This document shows, piece after piece, positions 1 through 11,718 of a DNA stretch of 64,000 nucleotides (position 1 is its first letter; every line of letters begins with the position of its first letter). The stretch is taken from NCBI RefSeq assembly GCF_040436345.1, contig NC_133220.1, positions 10,175,664 to 10,239,663 on the forward strand, in the 5' to 3' direction. The notes under the pieces are model-generated. The model had not been told where the DNA came from and made no database searches. It worked only from the letters and a program-made list of their open reading frames with translations. Both the position numbers and the translations under genes were made by a program. Source of the DNA: Pagrus major (taxonomy: Eukaryota > Chordata > Actinopteri > Spariformes > Sparidae).

Positions 1-1289
1 TGTGACACCAACCTGTCAAGCCTAAAAATAAACAGTTTCTGTTTTCTGCACTCATTTCCAACTAACTTTAACACCACCCCTTTCTGTAGAATTTAGAGAG
101 CGATAAGCCCGGCCTGCATGGTCTGATAAGAGGAAATGAGCTTTTGTGGTGGATGCAAATTTTAGGCTGCCTTAACAACCAATATTGGTTAATCATAACA
201 ATATATGACATGTGTTGGATGTTTTTCCATAAGAAAACAATTTTTAACCACTGACATGTATATATATACACACATATATATATGTATATATTAGGCTTCA
301 TACAACTCAGACAGGAAGAATGAATGAGAACGAGAGAGTGTATGTGAGATGGAGAGCACGTACACCATGGATGTCTGAGAGAGGATCAGAAGAAACGGTT
401 GGAGTCATTAATTTACTGCTGTTTCATCAGAATTAGATGTCATTCATAATCAAAACAACTTTGGAAACACACGTCACAGGATCATTATAATGTCATAATT
501 CTTCAATCAAAAGGACCTGATACAAGATGTTATTTACACCCTTTTTTTTGAAAGCTGAAATCTTCCCTATAGCTGCTAAGCTAAAAGTGTTAGCACGGAC
601 CCTGTCAGAAGTCGGTGCACAAGCTTGACAACGCGTCAAGGGTGTTAATAACGTCTTTTGGATTCAATTTGGGATCTCTGAAGTCATTTTTTTTTGTTTG
701 TTTGTTTTTTAATGTTTTAAAAAAAGTCCCCATCTGCTTCAGCTGTTTAGGAGAATGCTTCAAGTTTTCATGCTGTGAAGCTGCAGAAATAGTTTTGTGG
801 ACTCATCCCACTTTCGGCATGGTTTTTACATTTTTTAACGTTGATTAATCGATTGATAATTAATCATTAACAACCATTATTTACAGCCCTTTTTTCCCCT
901 CTTACATGTTGTTTTGTTTGTTGTTATGGGGAGGACTTTCATGGCTTGCAGAGCAGATGAGTGAAAACTTTCCAAACTGTGACAACCAACTATAAACAAT
1001 CACATAACAAACTGACATTATGGAATTTATAATAATCACAATGACATTCAAATCCTGTCACACCTTCCTCCGCTGGTATTTACGTTGGTGCAGCCTTTGA
1101 TTGACCTGTGTGGGGTTTCCAGGGCAACCGCTGTAAGTCATTTCTACGAATTTCATCATTTTAGTTCAGCAGTGAGATGCCACACTGAGTACTGAAGAGT
1201 AAAATAGAAATCAACAACCCGAGCACAATACCTACACTAATATAACTGCTTTTTACTCAGCAAAAATCTTAACTGTCAGGACTTATATA
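1..1289. other. Intergenic, no gene seen
   Basis: AT-rich non-coding sequence. A short stretch around 521-640 resembles part of the dispersed repeat at 31215-31545 (shared run of a 'GTTATTTACACC' motif followed by a similar 'GAAAGC..AAATCTT' segment), and 840-890 looks like the end of another dispersed family (TTAATCGATTGATAATTAAT). Short open frames here have no recognisable protein character. Confidence 0.6.
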
Positions 1290-2090
1290 GGCAAAGCAAG
1301 TTTATTTGTATTTCAATTCAGACACAAGGCAACTCAAAGTGTTTTACAGGGGCATGAAATTACATTAAAATACTTAAAAAATTGCATTCAATATACATTA
1401 AAAACACATAGGAAGACATCAAGAAACAAAACATTAAAACAAGTTAAGAAATAGGAAAGTAAGCTTAAAAAGAATAGGTTTAGTCACAGTGCAGTTCAAA
1501 GCCTTGAAATTGCTTCAGTGAAAGGCAGTGACAAACAGAAAGTCTTCAGCCTTGATTTAAAAGAGGTGAGAGTTGGAGCGGAGCTGCAGAGTTTGCTCCA
1601 GATATGTGGCGCATAATAACTGAACGCTGCTTCTCCATGTTTAGTTTTGACACTTGGGACTGAAAGCAGACCTGTACCTGACGACCTCAGAGGTCTAGTG
1701 GTTCATAACATAGCAGCAGATCAGAAATGTATTTTGGCCCGAAACCATTCAATGCTTTATAAACCAACAGCAGGATTTTGAAATCTGTTCTCTGACCGAC
1801 AGTAAGCCAGTGTAAAGATCTGAGAACTGGAGGGATGTGATCTACCTTTATGGTTCTTGTTAGGACTTGGGCAGCAGCGTTCTGAATCAGCTGCAGCTGC
1901 AGAGTCCTGTAAAGACACCGTTACAGTAGTCGTGTCTGCCGGAGATAAATGCATGGACAAGTCTTTACAAATCCTGCCGAAACATAAGTCCCTTTATCCT
2001 GGATATATTTTTAAGGTGATAGTAGGCTGACTTTTTAATTGTCTTAGTGTGGCTGCTGAAATTCAGGTCTGACTCCATGATTACACTGAA
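1290..2090 (-). mobile_element. 5'-truncated L2-like LINE, degenerate
   Basis: Read on the minus strand this is the C-terminal end of a reverse-transcriptase ORF followed by a short 3' tail. Degraded remnants of the usual tail are visible, for example a block like SFKSRLKTFCLS and the 'QLIQNAAA..'-type segment, now broken by stops and frameshifts. The 3' end (low coordinates) reads TGTAAAACACTTTGAGTTGCC, then a run ending AATAAACTTGC. The same tail occurs on the + strand at 43272-43342. The assignment to the L2/jockey-like group rests on remembered fish consensus. It is a dead copy with no complete frame. Confidence 0.75.
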
Positions 2091-3840
2091 GTAATAAAAC
2101 ACAACCTTCACATGTATTCACAGATGCAGGGCGGTAGCAGTTATGATCAGGTACCTTGACAGATAATTACATGAGGATTAAATGTGAACCTGCTCAAAGA
2201 TCAGGAACACTGACAGGTTTTGAGACCAGTTTGCGTCACTGGAATGAAGTTGTACATCAAAATGAATGGTATTTAACAGGTGGGGAGCGAAGGAGGAAGC
2301 AGTGGAGAGAAAACACTATTATATCCATATGGGATGCTTCTTTTGTTGTGGACAGGTTAGCATTATGTTGATCAGAGTAAAACTGACAACATCTCATTAT
2401 GTTTTATATTGTTTTGTTAATCATCTCAGTGTTTCTGTGGGAACTGATATAATATTCATTTGTCTCTTGTATGATTTACTGACAAGCCAAAGGAAAATGA
2501 CGACAGTAAGCCGAGCCAAAAGGCAAAAACGAAGGCACGGGCGTTCACAGTACACAAACAGTTGCATGGGCCGTTCATTAGCAGTGAAACACCCTGCAAA
2601 CACACTGGATCCTTGTTCTTTCGCACACATCGCTGCACACTACCCGTCCTGTTGTGATTCTGATGGCAAGGATCCTTATTATTTTGATCGGGTGTAAGTA
2701 AATTGAAGTAATGAAGGTCTTCGACGTATTCGGCTATTCAGGTGGAGGCACTTTAAGCTGCTATAGTGACGGCGCTTTAAAGAAGCACATGGCCTAAGCA
2801 AGAATAAATACAAGGGAAAGGTGAGGCAGCTCAGATACAGGTATGCGTGAGCAGACAAACTCGTGATGCAGAGGAAATCTTTCTTAAGATTTTCCAGGAT
2901 GCCACAAAGGAGTCTTAATTCATTTTGACATGTCAAGAGCAGCAACTGGAAAAGCCAAAAGGTCGTAGTTAACCCTCCAAGACCAAGAACCTAGACCTGT
3001 ATTTATTACTGTATGTTTTTCCAGTCAGCATCAAGTGCCGTATGTCATTTGATTCAGGAGACTCCTAAGTTTCAGTCCGGCTCATTCAAAGTCTCGGTTT
3101 TAATTTGGGTTTGTCTGAGAGTGGATGAAATCAGCTAAATCTTAACAAAAAAATGTTTTTGTTTTTTTACCATAAACTCAGACAGAAACTTGAAAAGATT
3201 GATTTTTGTCTACATCTCTTGTCTACTCCTATAATTTATTTATTGACCATGTAGATGTGTTCAAAGAAGTTCAGAGAGTCTCCCAACCCAGTCTCACTTC
3301 AAAACATATAATAGCTATGTTGGTCCACAGCACAAAATGTAGTTTCACAGTAATGGCTGACTGGCTTTGTAATGGTAGTTGAGAAACATGGGTAATTTTA
3401 GCCTTCTGCTGTCCAAAAATGACCAGAAAACATTTTATTCATCACACAAACACAATGATTCAAATGAGGAGACGACACTGTTTCAGTCAGTCCAGCAGCA
3501 ACCAGCATAGCAACAATAGAAAATGTTGCATTTTAACAATTTTCTGGCGAAAATCTGGCGCCATCTTCTTAATAATCAACGAGCTAAAGATCCTACACAT
3601 TCACTGAGTGAAGATTATGAAAATAAAACACACATTTCTTGCTAAAAATATTATCAAAATGTATTTTAATTCTGAAACTATCTTAAAATATTGTATAATA
3701 AAATATAATGAAAGAAATGTCAAGTTTGCCATGCCATGTTTTTTTGTTTCACAGACCAAAACTTGTCACATGACATGGACGAAGGACTACAGAAAAAAAT
3801 ATGCAGAATAAAATGTAAGTTACTCACAATTTTAGAGCAT
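2091..3840. other. Intergenic, no gene seen
   Basis: No supported gene. The longest open frame (2266-2697, +, 143 codons) has no recognisable domain, no consistent splice sites and a composition expected by chance. Confidence 0.55.
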
Positions 3841-3844
3841 TAAA

Positions 3845-3938
3845 TGTATTGAGCTGCTGCCATGTGATTGGCTGATTAGCTATTTGTGTTAACAAGCAAT
3901 TGAACAGGTGTACCTAATAAAGTGGCCAGTGAGTGTAT
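3845..3938 (+). mobile_element. Terminal part of a dispersed fish repeat
   Basis: The block contains TGCCATGTGATTGGCTGAT and ends with GTGTACCTAATAAAGTGGCC plus a short GTGAGTGTA end. This terminal module is very common in teleost genomes; I do not assign a family name. The body of the element is not recognisable upstream, so this is a fragment. Confidence 0.6.
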
Positions 3939-6412
3939 ATTACCCTCTGAACATGAACAACAAAAGTTGCGTGGCTGCAGCCATTGTTTGTCGGCCCAGA
4001 GGAAGAATCTTGACAAATCCTTGACGAATCAATGCTGCAGAACGTGATGGTGTCCAAGTCTCTACAGGGCCCCTGAATGCCCAAACAAAACGTGTGTGAT
4101 ACCACTGAAAAGCTGCTAAACTCCAATTTACGTGAGTTTTCAAAGCTTATGAATAGGATCAGATCAGTAGCTTGTTTTGCTGGCACCGGCTATCTGGATC
4201 TTTGAGGGTTAAATTACTAGTCTAGTGAAAGTGGGCAGACAGTCAACTTCCTATTCTTGTGCCATAAAGGCTTGACAGTTCCTACACACAACACAACTCG
4301 AAAATAAGTGTAAATATTGGTAATAGTGGTGCAACCGCACCATGATTAAGTGTCCAACACAGGGGTCAACGTACAGGATGCCTCTTGTCCCCAAACCTTA
4401 TTTGTAGAGTCTGTCTTATGCAGCAGGGAGGGGATGTCTGCTGGGGCTGAATCAGACTAAATATCCTTCCTCACAATAGTCATCCCTGCTGTACAAACAC
4501 AGAGTGAGACAAATCGGAGAACTACAAAACAATGAAGAGAAATCTGAGTAATTCTTGAACTAATAAGCAAACTTTGATGCTGGGGGCCACTCTATCGTCA
4601 TTCCCAAGCTCTTTCAAGCAGAAAAAAACAGTTCAAACAGGCATCAAGGTGGTGGTTTAGTCTTTCTTTGAAGAAAATAATAAAAGCAAACACAACAGGA
4701 CTGACCAGAGAGGAAGCAACCGCACACAGCCTTTGACTTCAGGAATTTTCATTGTTTCAGGGGAACAATTATTCCCGTTCCTGGTTGCTATTTTAAACAC
4801 CTTTTACTCGACTGAATGATGACAGCCGAGGACAGAATTCCCACAAGCAATTACAGACATCAGACCAGGCTCAACGTGAGATTATTGGTAGAACGTTTAC
4901 CTTTTCAAACTTTTATACACACGTGAAAATGAACATCTTTTAATGTCACTGTGACATTATTTACAGCATTACTTAGACCAACCGAAATATCATAGCATTA
5001 AAAGTTCACCAGAGAAATCTGTCTTGGTTAGAATTGTTTGTGTTGTTAAGTGACTGATGGTAAAGTCTGTTTTATGTGATGTCTTTTCTTCGTTTGGGAT
5101 GTTTTTCTTGCACCGATTTGTCCAAAAGGGTGTGAGCCTGAATGAAGGAAGTCATTTAAAGACTGGTAACATGATGGCTCCCCCTTGTGGATGACATATG
5201 TAATAACATAACACCTCTATAAATATATAATATCTGATTTATGAAATGAGTAATTGTGCTCACCTTTAATACGACACAGTCAGTGCTGTGCTGTTTGCTC
5301 TGGTGCGGTGTGGTCTGTTATAATAAATGCATCATGTTTGGATGATTCCCAACACTGATTATGACTCACTAGAACCTCACTCTGTGGGTGATGTAAACCA
5401 TGGTGCACCCAAAACAAACAAGTAACTGGAGCAGAGTTCCCAAGTGTGTATTGCTCAATTGTGTATTGCTCAATTGCTCAGATATTAATTGGCTAATAAC
5501 TCACAATTTCATAGTGACACAACTAGACAGGCTCAGGATCTTCCTCCTCCTTTGTATAAAGCATCCTGCGGTCAGTTTTCTATAAAATATCTTATGGAAA
5601 GTAAACGTTCATTCACTGGATTCTGTTTCATTGCCTTTATACAAAAAGAGACTTTAAACACTCTGCTGTCAAAATCATTAGATCTGCAACGCTCTTGGAA
5701 ACTGATGTTCATACTGTTAATTTGCATTAAATTCTAACTCAAGACTTATATTGTGAATTTTTTGTTTTTTAAAATGTATTGACGAACTTGGTTGCTTGTT
5801 TTTTTACCATTTTATTTCTTTTGGGTGAGGTTATCATGTCATTTAAGCCTCTACAGTTTTCTACCATATTCTCACTGTTACGTTTTTATAGTTTTTATTG
5901 CCCTCATGTGTTTTTGTATTACAAATAAACAATAGTTAGAAGGATCATATTTAACCAGTAGATAAACCAGATGAACTTTCCTAAAAATATTATTTTCACC
6001 ATCAAGTTCTACTTCAGGTTCAAGGGGATAGCTGTCAAAGATTTACTGTCAACACGATTACTATACACAAACTATTCGCATGGACAAGCCAGAATGGTCG
6101 AGAACAATCGATCTGCTGTGTTGCATCATAAACATCTTTGTTAGACTGTTTGCACAAAGTTGCAACATATCCAGACACATCTCGTATAAAGTGAGTCATC
6201 GGGGGCTGGAATGATTCTTTACTGTAACAACAGGGTCAAAGATTTCAGTGTAAAATTGTGGCACTGAACTTCAATTTCAGTATGTGTCATCAGCACTAAC
6301 AGGAAACAGTAATACTCAATTAACATGTCAAGATATAACCTGATAGTTATACTGATACTCGTCTTTTGACTCTAACTCCGACTTAATCCCATCCTCCTAA
6401 TCCTGATTACAT
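3939..6412. other. Intergenic, no gene seen
   Basis: AT-rich sequence with no coding exon I can support. A direct duplication of about 14 bases (TGTGTATTGCTCAATTG repeated) sits at 5446-5478. Otherwise no recognised repeat or regulatory block. Confidence 0.5.
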
Positions 6413-6730
6413 GTTAAAGGGACAGTTCACCCACCGAATAAATGCTTTTTTACTCGTTAAATATTTCCGACATGAAACAACTCACAACAAGGTCTGTGGA
6501 TTATTTTTAGTAACCAGGTCATGATTTCTGGAAAGAGACATTACTGTTGAGTTTTTTCAAATGTATTTTTATTTATTTATTTGGTGCTTTGAGCACCACA
6601 AGCCAAGTGCCATCTAGTTCTATTATATTAGAGAGAAAGCAGACATCTCTACAGCCAATGTCTCCAAGCCAAAACAATCTAGACGGATAAATAACACGAC
6701 ACGTACGAGGAAAAATATGACCACCAGATT
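6413..6730. mobile_element. Non-autonomous DNA-transposon-like repeat
   Basis: The element starts with GTTAAAGGGACAGTTCACCC and runs through a segment on 'GGTGCTTTGAGCACCACAAG' and 'AATCTAGACGG'. I recognise this as a copy of a repeat family widespread in percomorph fish. It has no coding capacity; the right boundary is approximate. Confidence 0.6.
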
Positions 6731-7611
6731 CAACCTGAGGCTATAGGCCACTCCTAACTCCAACAATAAGAGAGTAAACTCTTCCTCAGAATCTGCCAGA
6801 CTCCAGTAATTATCTCCTAAAACTCAGCAAACATTGGTGACACATCAAAGTGAGTTAAGGATACAGTGAACTATCACAAAATGCCTGATCATCATGTTTC
6901 AAATGATGAGAACAACAGTGAATGCACAGTCTGTCTTTTACCACTAAATACAAGACCAACTTCCACTTGAGGAAAGTGTAAAAATATATGTCCTGTGTGC
7001 ATTTTATGTCAAAAACATACATGAAATATTTGTTTACTATTTGAGGAAGAATTTGCAACAAATCCGCTCTTTCACTGGGGTTTGGATATTTTTGTAAGTT
7101 TGCCTAATCTACGGTATGTATTGCCTACAAAAAGAGTAAAACAAACATGCAAAAAGATGTTGCTGACATGGGTTTTTTTCACAGCAGCAGCATTCTCTGT
7201 CCATGTTGTGTAATATTTTTTTAAACAACTGCATCTCTGTTGAAGTGTTTAGTCACAGACAGTTTACTGATGGCTTAAAGCGTCCTCTTCCCCTTCTCCC
7301 ATCACCAGATTTATGCTGTTTTGAATCCATCTCAGAGAAGAGTCACATCATGGGTTTTAAGGCTGTTTTTAGTTCAGCAAACTCAACTCAATGAAGCCCC
7401 AAGTGATAACTTTAGCTTTAAACTGCTGCATTTCAAACATCCAACAATAAACTATGAAAGGTGGTTTTGTTTTAAAGGTGCACTGTGGGAAGACGTTTTA
7501 ATCAGAAGAGAAAGATCTTCATTGCCTGTTTTTTTTTTTGCCTAAACAAACTAAATAAATAAACTTTCTTCGTTTTCATGACTAAATAAACAAACTGACC
7601 TTAAAGGACCT

Positions 7612-8172
7612 TAAACACTTTCATGCCGTTTCACTTTGTTTATATTTGGCGGACCCTGCCACCTTTCTAGCTTCAAACAGAGTTCATGGGGACCTTTATT
7701 TTCCCTTTTGAGAACAGCTTGTTTGTTCAGTTACGGAAAAAAAACAAATACTTCTGAGTTTGTATTATTACCTCATTAATATTTTAAATATAAAAATTCT
7801 TAGTTTGAATTTCTTCTTCAAACGAAGATATAACATTTCAGAGGGCTGCATTTTTTAATTTTAATTTAGGTCACAATGTAAAATCATGCAACAGTTTCAT
7901 TACTTAGAATAGATGCCAGAGAGCCTAAAAAAATGTGAATAATTTTTGAGCATTAAAGGGGCACTGTGTAGATTTGGAGAAGAAATTAAAACTCAAAATT
8001 TTAACATTTACAATATTAATGAGGTAACAATGCAAACTCAGAAATATTTATTTTTTCCATAACTGAAGAAACAAACTGTTCTCAAAGGAAAATAAGGTCC
8101 CAGAACACTGTTTGAAGTTGGAAAGGTGGTAGGGTCCGCCACATATAAACAAAGTAAAACAGTATGAAATTG
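7612..8172. mobile_element. Palindromic MITE-like pair (inverted arms)
   Basis: The left arm (7612-7822) is an imperfect reverse complement of the right arm (7976-8172). Both carry the module with AATATTAATGAGGTAA, CAAACTCAGAA, GAACA[AG]..TGTTCTCAAA and GGGTCCGCCA[CA]ATATAAAC. About 150 bases separate them. The right unit begins with AAAGGGGCACTGTGTAG, the same terminus as the larger element at 10459-11202. It could be two head-to-head insertions or one palindromic element. Confidence 0.7.
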
Positions 8173-8379
8173 TGTTGTCATGAAATCTAATCTAGATTAT
8201 CTAAAAAGATTACTTAACATTACATGATCATAAAGTACCTGTATATATACATTTGTTCCATTTATGTGTAACATAAAACTCCATCCTATATGTTCATTCA
8301 TCATGTTTTTCGTGACTCTGGTGATGGTTGGCTGCCCAGTCACCATTTTACCACTGTTGGAAGGTGGGGGTGAAGGTGG

Positions 8380-8790
8380 TGGAGTCACCAGAAACCACTG
8401 GATGTTTTTAAAGAGAGGGTGGGAAAAAATCCAGCCATGTTTGTGGTGACCAAAACAGGCATTTTAAGCCAAAACAGGATGTTTTCCCAACCCTAAACAT
8501 GTGGTTTTTAGTTCCTTACCCTAATTAGTGCATCAGATCAGCATTTTTTACAAGGTGAATCAAAAAATTCAATGTGAAGTTGCAACGTCAAAAAATGTCC
8601 AGCGGTGGCTGTGGCGACAAAACCAGATGTTTTTGAGGAGGTCTTGGAAGATAGATGTTTATGCTGACCGAAAAATGTATTTGAAGCCAAACCATGATAT
8701 TTCCCTGACCTCAACCAAGTGTTTTTTGTGCCAAAACCTAACCAGAGCATAAGCACAGTGTTGTCCCAACATAAAATACAAACAGAACCT
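8380..8790 (+). mobile_element. Dispersed non-coding repeat
   Basis: Shows the phrases 'GCCAAAACAGGATGTTTTCC', 'CAACCCTAAACATGTGGTTTTT' (shortened forms) and 'CCAAAACCTAACCAGAGC', which recur across fish genomes in a common repeat of unknown origin. There is no coding potential and the boundaries are approximate. Confidence 0.4.
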
Positions 8791-9299
8791 GAAGAAACAT
8801 AAAGTAGCAACAAAAAGAAATGTAAACTTTCAACATATCTATCCGTGGATTACAGAAATGTACACTGCCACCATTTGTTCTGGTGATTGGGTTGGACAGG
8901 GCTGAGTTAGACTGCTACCACACGACCATTGAGGCAGAGAGGGTTGATATGGTGAAACACATTCAAAAATGTCCTTTCATAAGTATCACTTATGAATGTC
9001 TCTTTTTCTGTGGGTTTGGTATAAAATGATAAAAGGACTGAATGTATTTGTGCATTTTAGGCAAAAAAAACAGCTTCCCCAACCGACTCCAAAATAGTCA
9101 AAGCTGACCACAAAATACAGCGACCAAGAGTGTGTTTCACTTAAGCGCCAAAAATCTTTGTCACGGTGAAACAGTTTCTTCTTTAATGTTGTTTTGTTTG
9201 GTGAGCAGCACTGTGGAAACAGGGACAGAGAACAGACCACTCCATCCCTGACTTTGTTGAGACGGAGGATCAACCAAGCTGAACGGGAGCCCACATAAA

Positions 9300-9740
9300 T
9301 ATTCCATTAAGATTCTCATGTATTATCTACACACCATTACATCTGGCCGGTGATATTGTGTAAACACCACTTTGAAGGTATGCTCCAGCCCAGCGGTGTT
9401 TGAATTCAGTGATTCATCTACTACTACATTAATATCACACAGTCGGCCTGGCTGCCAGCCCCATAACGTGTCTTTGGGGATTAACCAAGTTACTGAAATG
9501 ATACTGTGTTCATGCTGATGCTGCGAGCGAGGTATCAAGGGAGCTATGAAAGACCAGATAATTAACTCAGGGGCCAACCAAATAAGTCATATTCTGATCA
9601 ATTATTCAGTATTTGCAGGCACTTGAATGCACTCCCTGCTCATATTGCAGGCAACACAAAAGCGGCTCACTAAAACATTAGCAATTCATTGCTGTTCATT
9701 TTATTACCATGCTCGGCCATTTCCATCTGGATACGCTGTT
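9300..9740. promoter_or_regulatory. Candidate conserved non-coding element
   Basis: This is a repeat-poor, compositionally balanced block with dense transcription-factor-like words: GTGTAAACACC (forkhead-like), TTAATATCACAC, GATAATTAACTC and CAATTATTC (homeodomain-like). It stands out from the AT-rich, repeat-laden flanks. It lies about 1.7 kb upstream of the phc2 promoter. Enhancer function is inference only. Confidence 0.3.
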
Positions 9741-10363
9741 CGTGTTCAAAGCTTGTACACTGTTGTCTAGCACATTTTGAGAAGGTGGTGGACAGTGAAG
9801 ACCAGCACAACTGAAACAGGAGAAGCATTTTCAACATAACTATAAAATATTAACAGAGAGATGCATTTCTTCTGTGGGAATGGGGAAGAATTGTGTTTAT
9901 AGGAAATGAGACTCATGAATTATGCAAATTTTTGACGAGTGATTTGTAATTAAAAGCTCAATAAATAATCTTTTTTAACCAGAAAATGTAATGCACATTT
10001 GTATAAATATTACAATAGTCTGAGTTAGGTATGCAAAATGTGCAAACGATGCTGTGAATACAAACTTTTAATTGCATCATTAAATATTAATAACACATTT
10101 AGGTTTCCCTCTAATTCTCTGTCTTGTTTCTTTTTTTGTTTCTTTTGTCAGAATTAAAAAATGTAACATATACACTTACTAAAAACTTACTAACTGGAGG
10201 TAGGTCTGAGCGGTTGGGTATTTAATACTTTTGTTGTTTTTTTGCAGGCCACTGGTCTGTGGAAAATGGAAATGTTGTGTATCTGTTATGATATATGATA
10301 TGTTTCCACCAATAGATAAAAGAAGAATAAAAATTAGGTTTCCCTATGTTTGTGAAGTTTAGT

Positions 10364-10458
10364 TTAGTGAAGTCAATTTTATTTATAAAGCCCAAAATCA
10401 CAAATTTTCCTCAGATAGTTCTACAATCTCAGTCTAAGTTCAGATAAGGAAAAAGTCC
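10364..10458 (-). mobile_element. LINE/SINE-type 3' tail fragment
   Basis: The sequence GTCAATTTTATTTATAAAGC followed by 'CCAAAATCACAAATTT' and 'CTCAG..AGTT..ACAATCTCAG' is a familiar 3' tail of fish retroposons in reverse orientation. Only the tail is present. Confidence 0.5.
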
Positions 10459-11202
10459 CGTTAAAGGGGCACTATGTAGTTTGGGAGAATAAATTCAAAC
10501 TCAGAGTTTTAATATTTACAATATTAATGAGCTGATAATACAAACTCAGAAATAAATTATAATATATATATATAAAGAATATGGATCTGGAGTGATGTTG
10601 AGCATGTGCTGTCAAAACAGGTAGGATCTGAGTCACAAGACCTCTCTACACAAATACACTATGATACTTACACGTTTTGTTCAAGATGAACACCCCTTTT
10701 GTGATTTTCGAAGTAAAAAGCTAATGTTAGCCTATAAACAGAGTATACTGCGGCCACATGACTTCAACATCACCACCATTAAGCATCTTGCTACACAATT
10801 ACTATACACGTTTTCTATAAATTGATCAATGTACAAGTCATAAAGTTAGAGTTAGAATAGTTTGTAACTGAAGTCGGCCTGTAAAACGGACTAGTGAGTA
10901 GATGAGTCTCCGTGGTGTCATTTAGCCACTTGTTAGCAACCGCTGTTTTTAAGACAGGTAAGCGCTTTATAATTAAATTATGGGACATTAAATGATGTAT
11001 TTTATGTTGTAGAACAAAAAGTGTAAATATATTAAGCCTGTGGAAACCACAGACCTTATTTCAGGGATTTAATTGAAAACCTATTAAAAATACTCATTGA
11101 CTTTGAGATGAGGGAACCGGATGTGATAATAAAAAATGCTGATTTCCGGGTTTCAAGACTACAAACTACACCACTCTATAAAGCGTCACGTACCTTTAAG
11201 AC
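10459..11202. mobile_element. MITE-like element next to phc2 promoter
   Basis: The left end reads GTTAAAGGGGCACTATGTAG. The right end, reverse-complemented, begins CTTAAAGGTACGTGACGC and soon reaches GTGTAGTTTG, so the termini are imperfect inverted repeats. The first 100 bases match the units at 7612-8172. The interior is non-coding. The right end lies about 140 bases before the CpG-rich phc2 promoter block, so the element may contribute to or insulate that promoter. Confidence 0.6.
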
Positions 11203-11339
11203 TTGGTAGCCCTTATCTAACACTATTAGCTCATTGTCATAATTATTATTAGTCCCTGAGCTGCGGTTTGTAGGCCAAACCACAACTTTAGCGAAGTTAC
11301 AGTGCAAACAGACCGCAGCGTCAGGGTTAAAGCCCGCTT

Positions 11340-11640
11340 GTTGCCATGGAGATGAAGACAGCGGTCGCCACCTGACAGGCGCACGGTGGAGGAGGGGGGG
11401 AGGGGGGGAGGGGGAGGGGGAGGGCGGCTGTTGATTGACAGCAGATGGGGCGGGGTTTAAACACCATACCGTGTTCTCATTGGCCAGATTCGGGTCACGT
11501 TACCAGTTCGGAATGCAAATGAAAAGAGTTGCCTCGGCCCGCCCCTGCTCTGCTCTGCTCTGCTCTTTCGCTGCCGCTGGTCTGCTCCGAGCTCAGCCTG
11601 ACGGATACAGCGAGCCACCAGCCAGAAATGGTGTAGAGTA
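11340..11640 (+). promoter_or_regulatory. phc2: phc2 main promoter, CpG-rich
   Basis: Local GC and CpG content jump sharply compared with both flanks. Visible elements are a long G-run tract (11388-11424), an inverted CCAAT box (ATTGGCC near 11479), an octamer ATGCAAAT at 11513-11520, and GCTCT repeats just before the GA tract. There is no clear TATA box. The start of transcription probably falls in about 11530-11640, because a good splice donor follows at 11719. This fits the CpG-island promoters usual for Polycomb genes. Confidence 0.7.
11388..11424 (+). other. G-run tract, potential G-quadruplex
   Basis: There are at least five G runs of three to seven bases separated by single A residues. 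The arrangement satisfies the usual G-quadruplex pattern on the + strand, immediately upstream of the CCAAT/octamer block of the phc2 promoter. Confidence 0.6.
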
Positions 11641-11718
11641 TCAGGAAAAACAGCGAGAGAGAGAGAGAGAGAGAGCGGCCAGAGAGAGAGGAGCCAGCCT
11701 ACGAGGTCTACGTTAACG
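11530..11718 (+). other. phc2: phc2 exon 1, non-coding (5' UTR)
   Basis: The exon ends at a strong donor, ACG|GTAAGG (GT at 11719-11720). It contains a GA dinucleotide tract (about 11656-11688). I place it as 5' UTR because coding begins in the next exon at 23541. The 5' boundary is a guess. An open frame crossing this region (11435-11716) has no homology I can recognise and is unlikely to be translated. Confidence 0.55.
11656..11688 (+). repeat. (GA)n tract in exon 1
   Basis: A GA dinucleotide run with few interruptions near the 3' end of the first phc2 exon. GAGA-type tracts in 5' UTRs or promoters can bind GAGA-like factors; here this is only noted. Confidence 0.75.

Noticed and set aside
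2266..2697. 143-codon + strand open frame
   Set aside because: No recognisable domain, low-complexity turns, no supporting splice sites or neighbours; likely chance.
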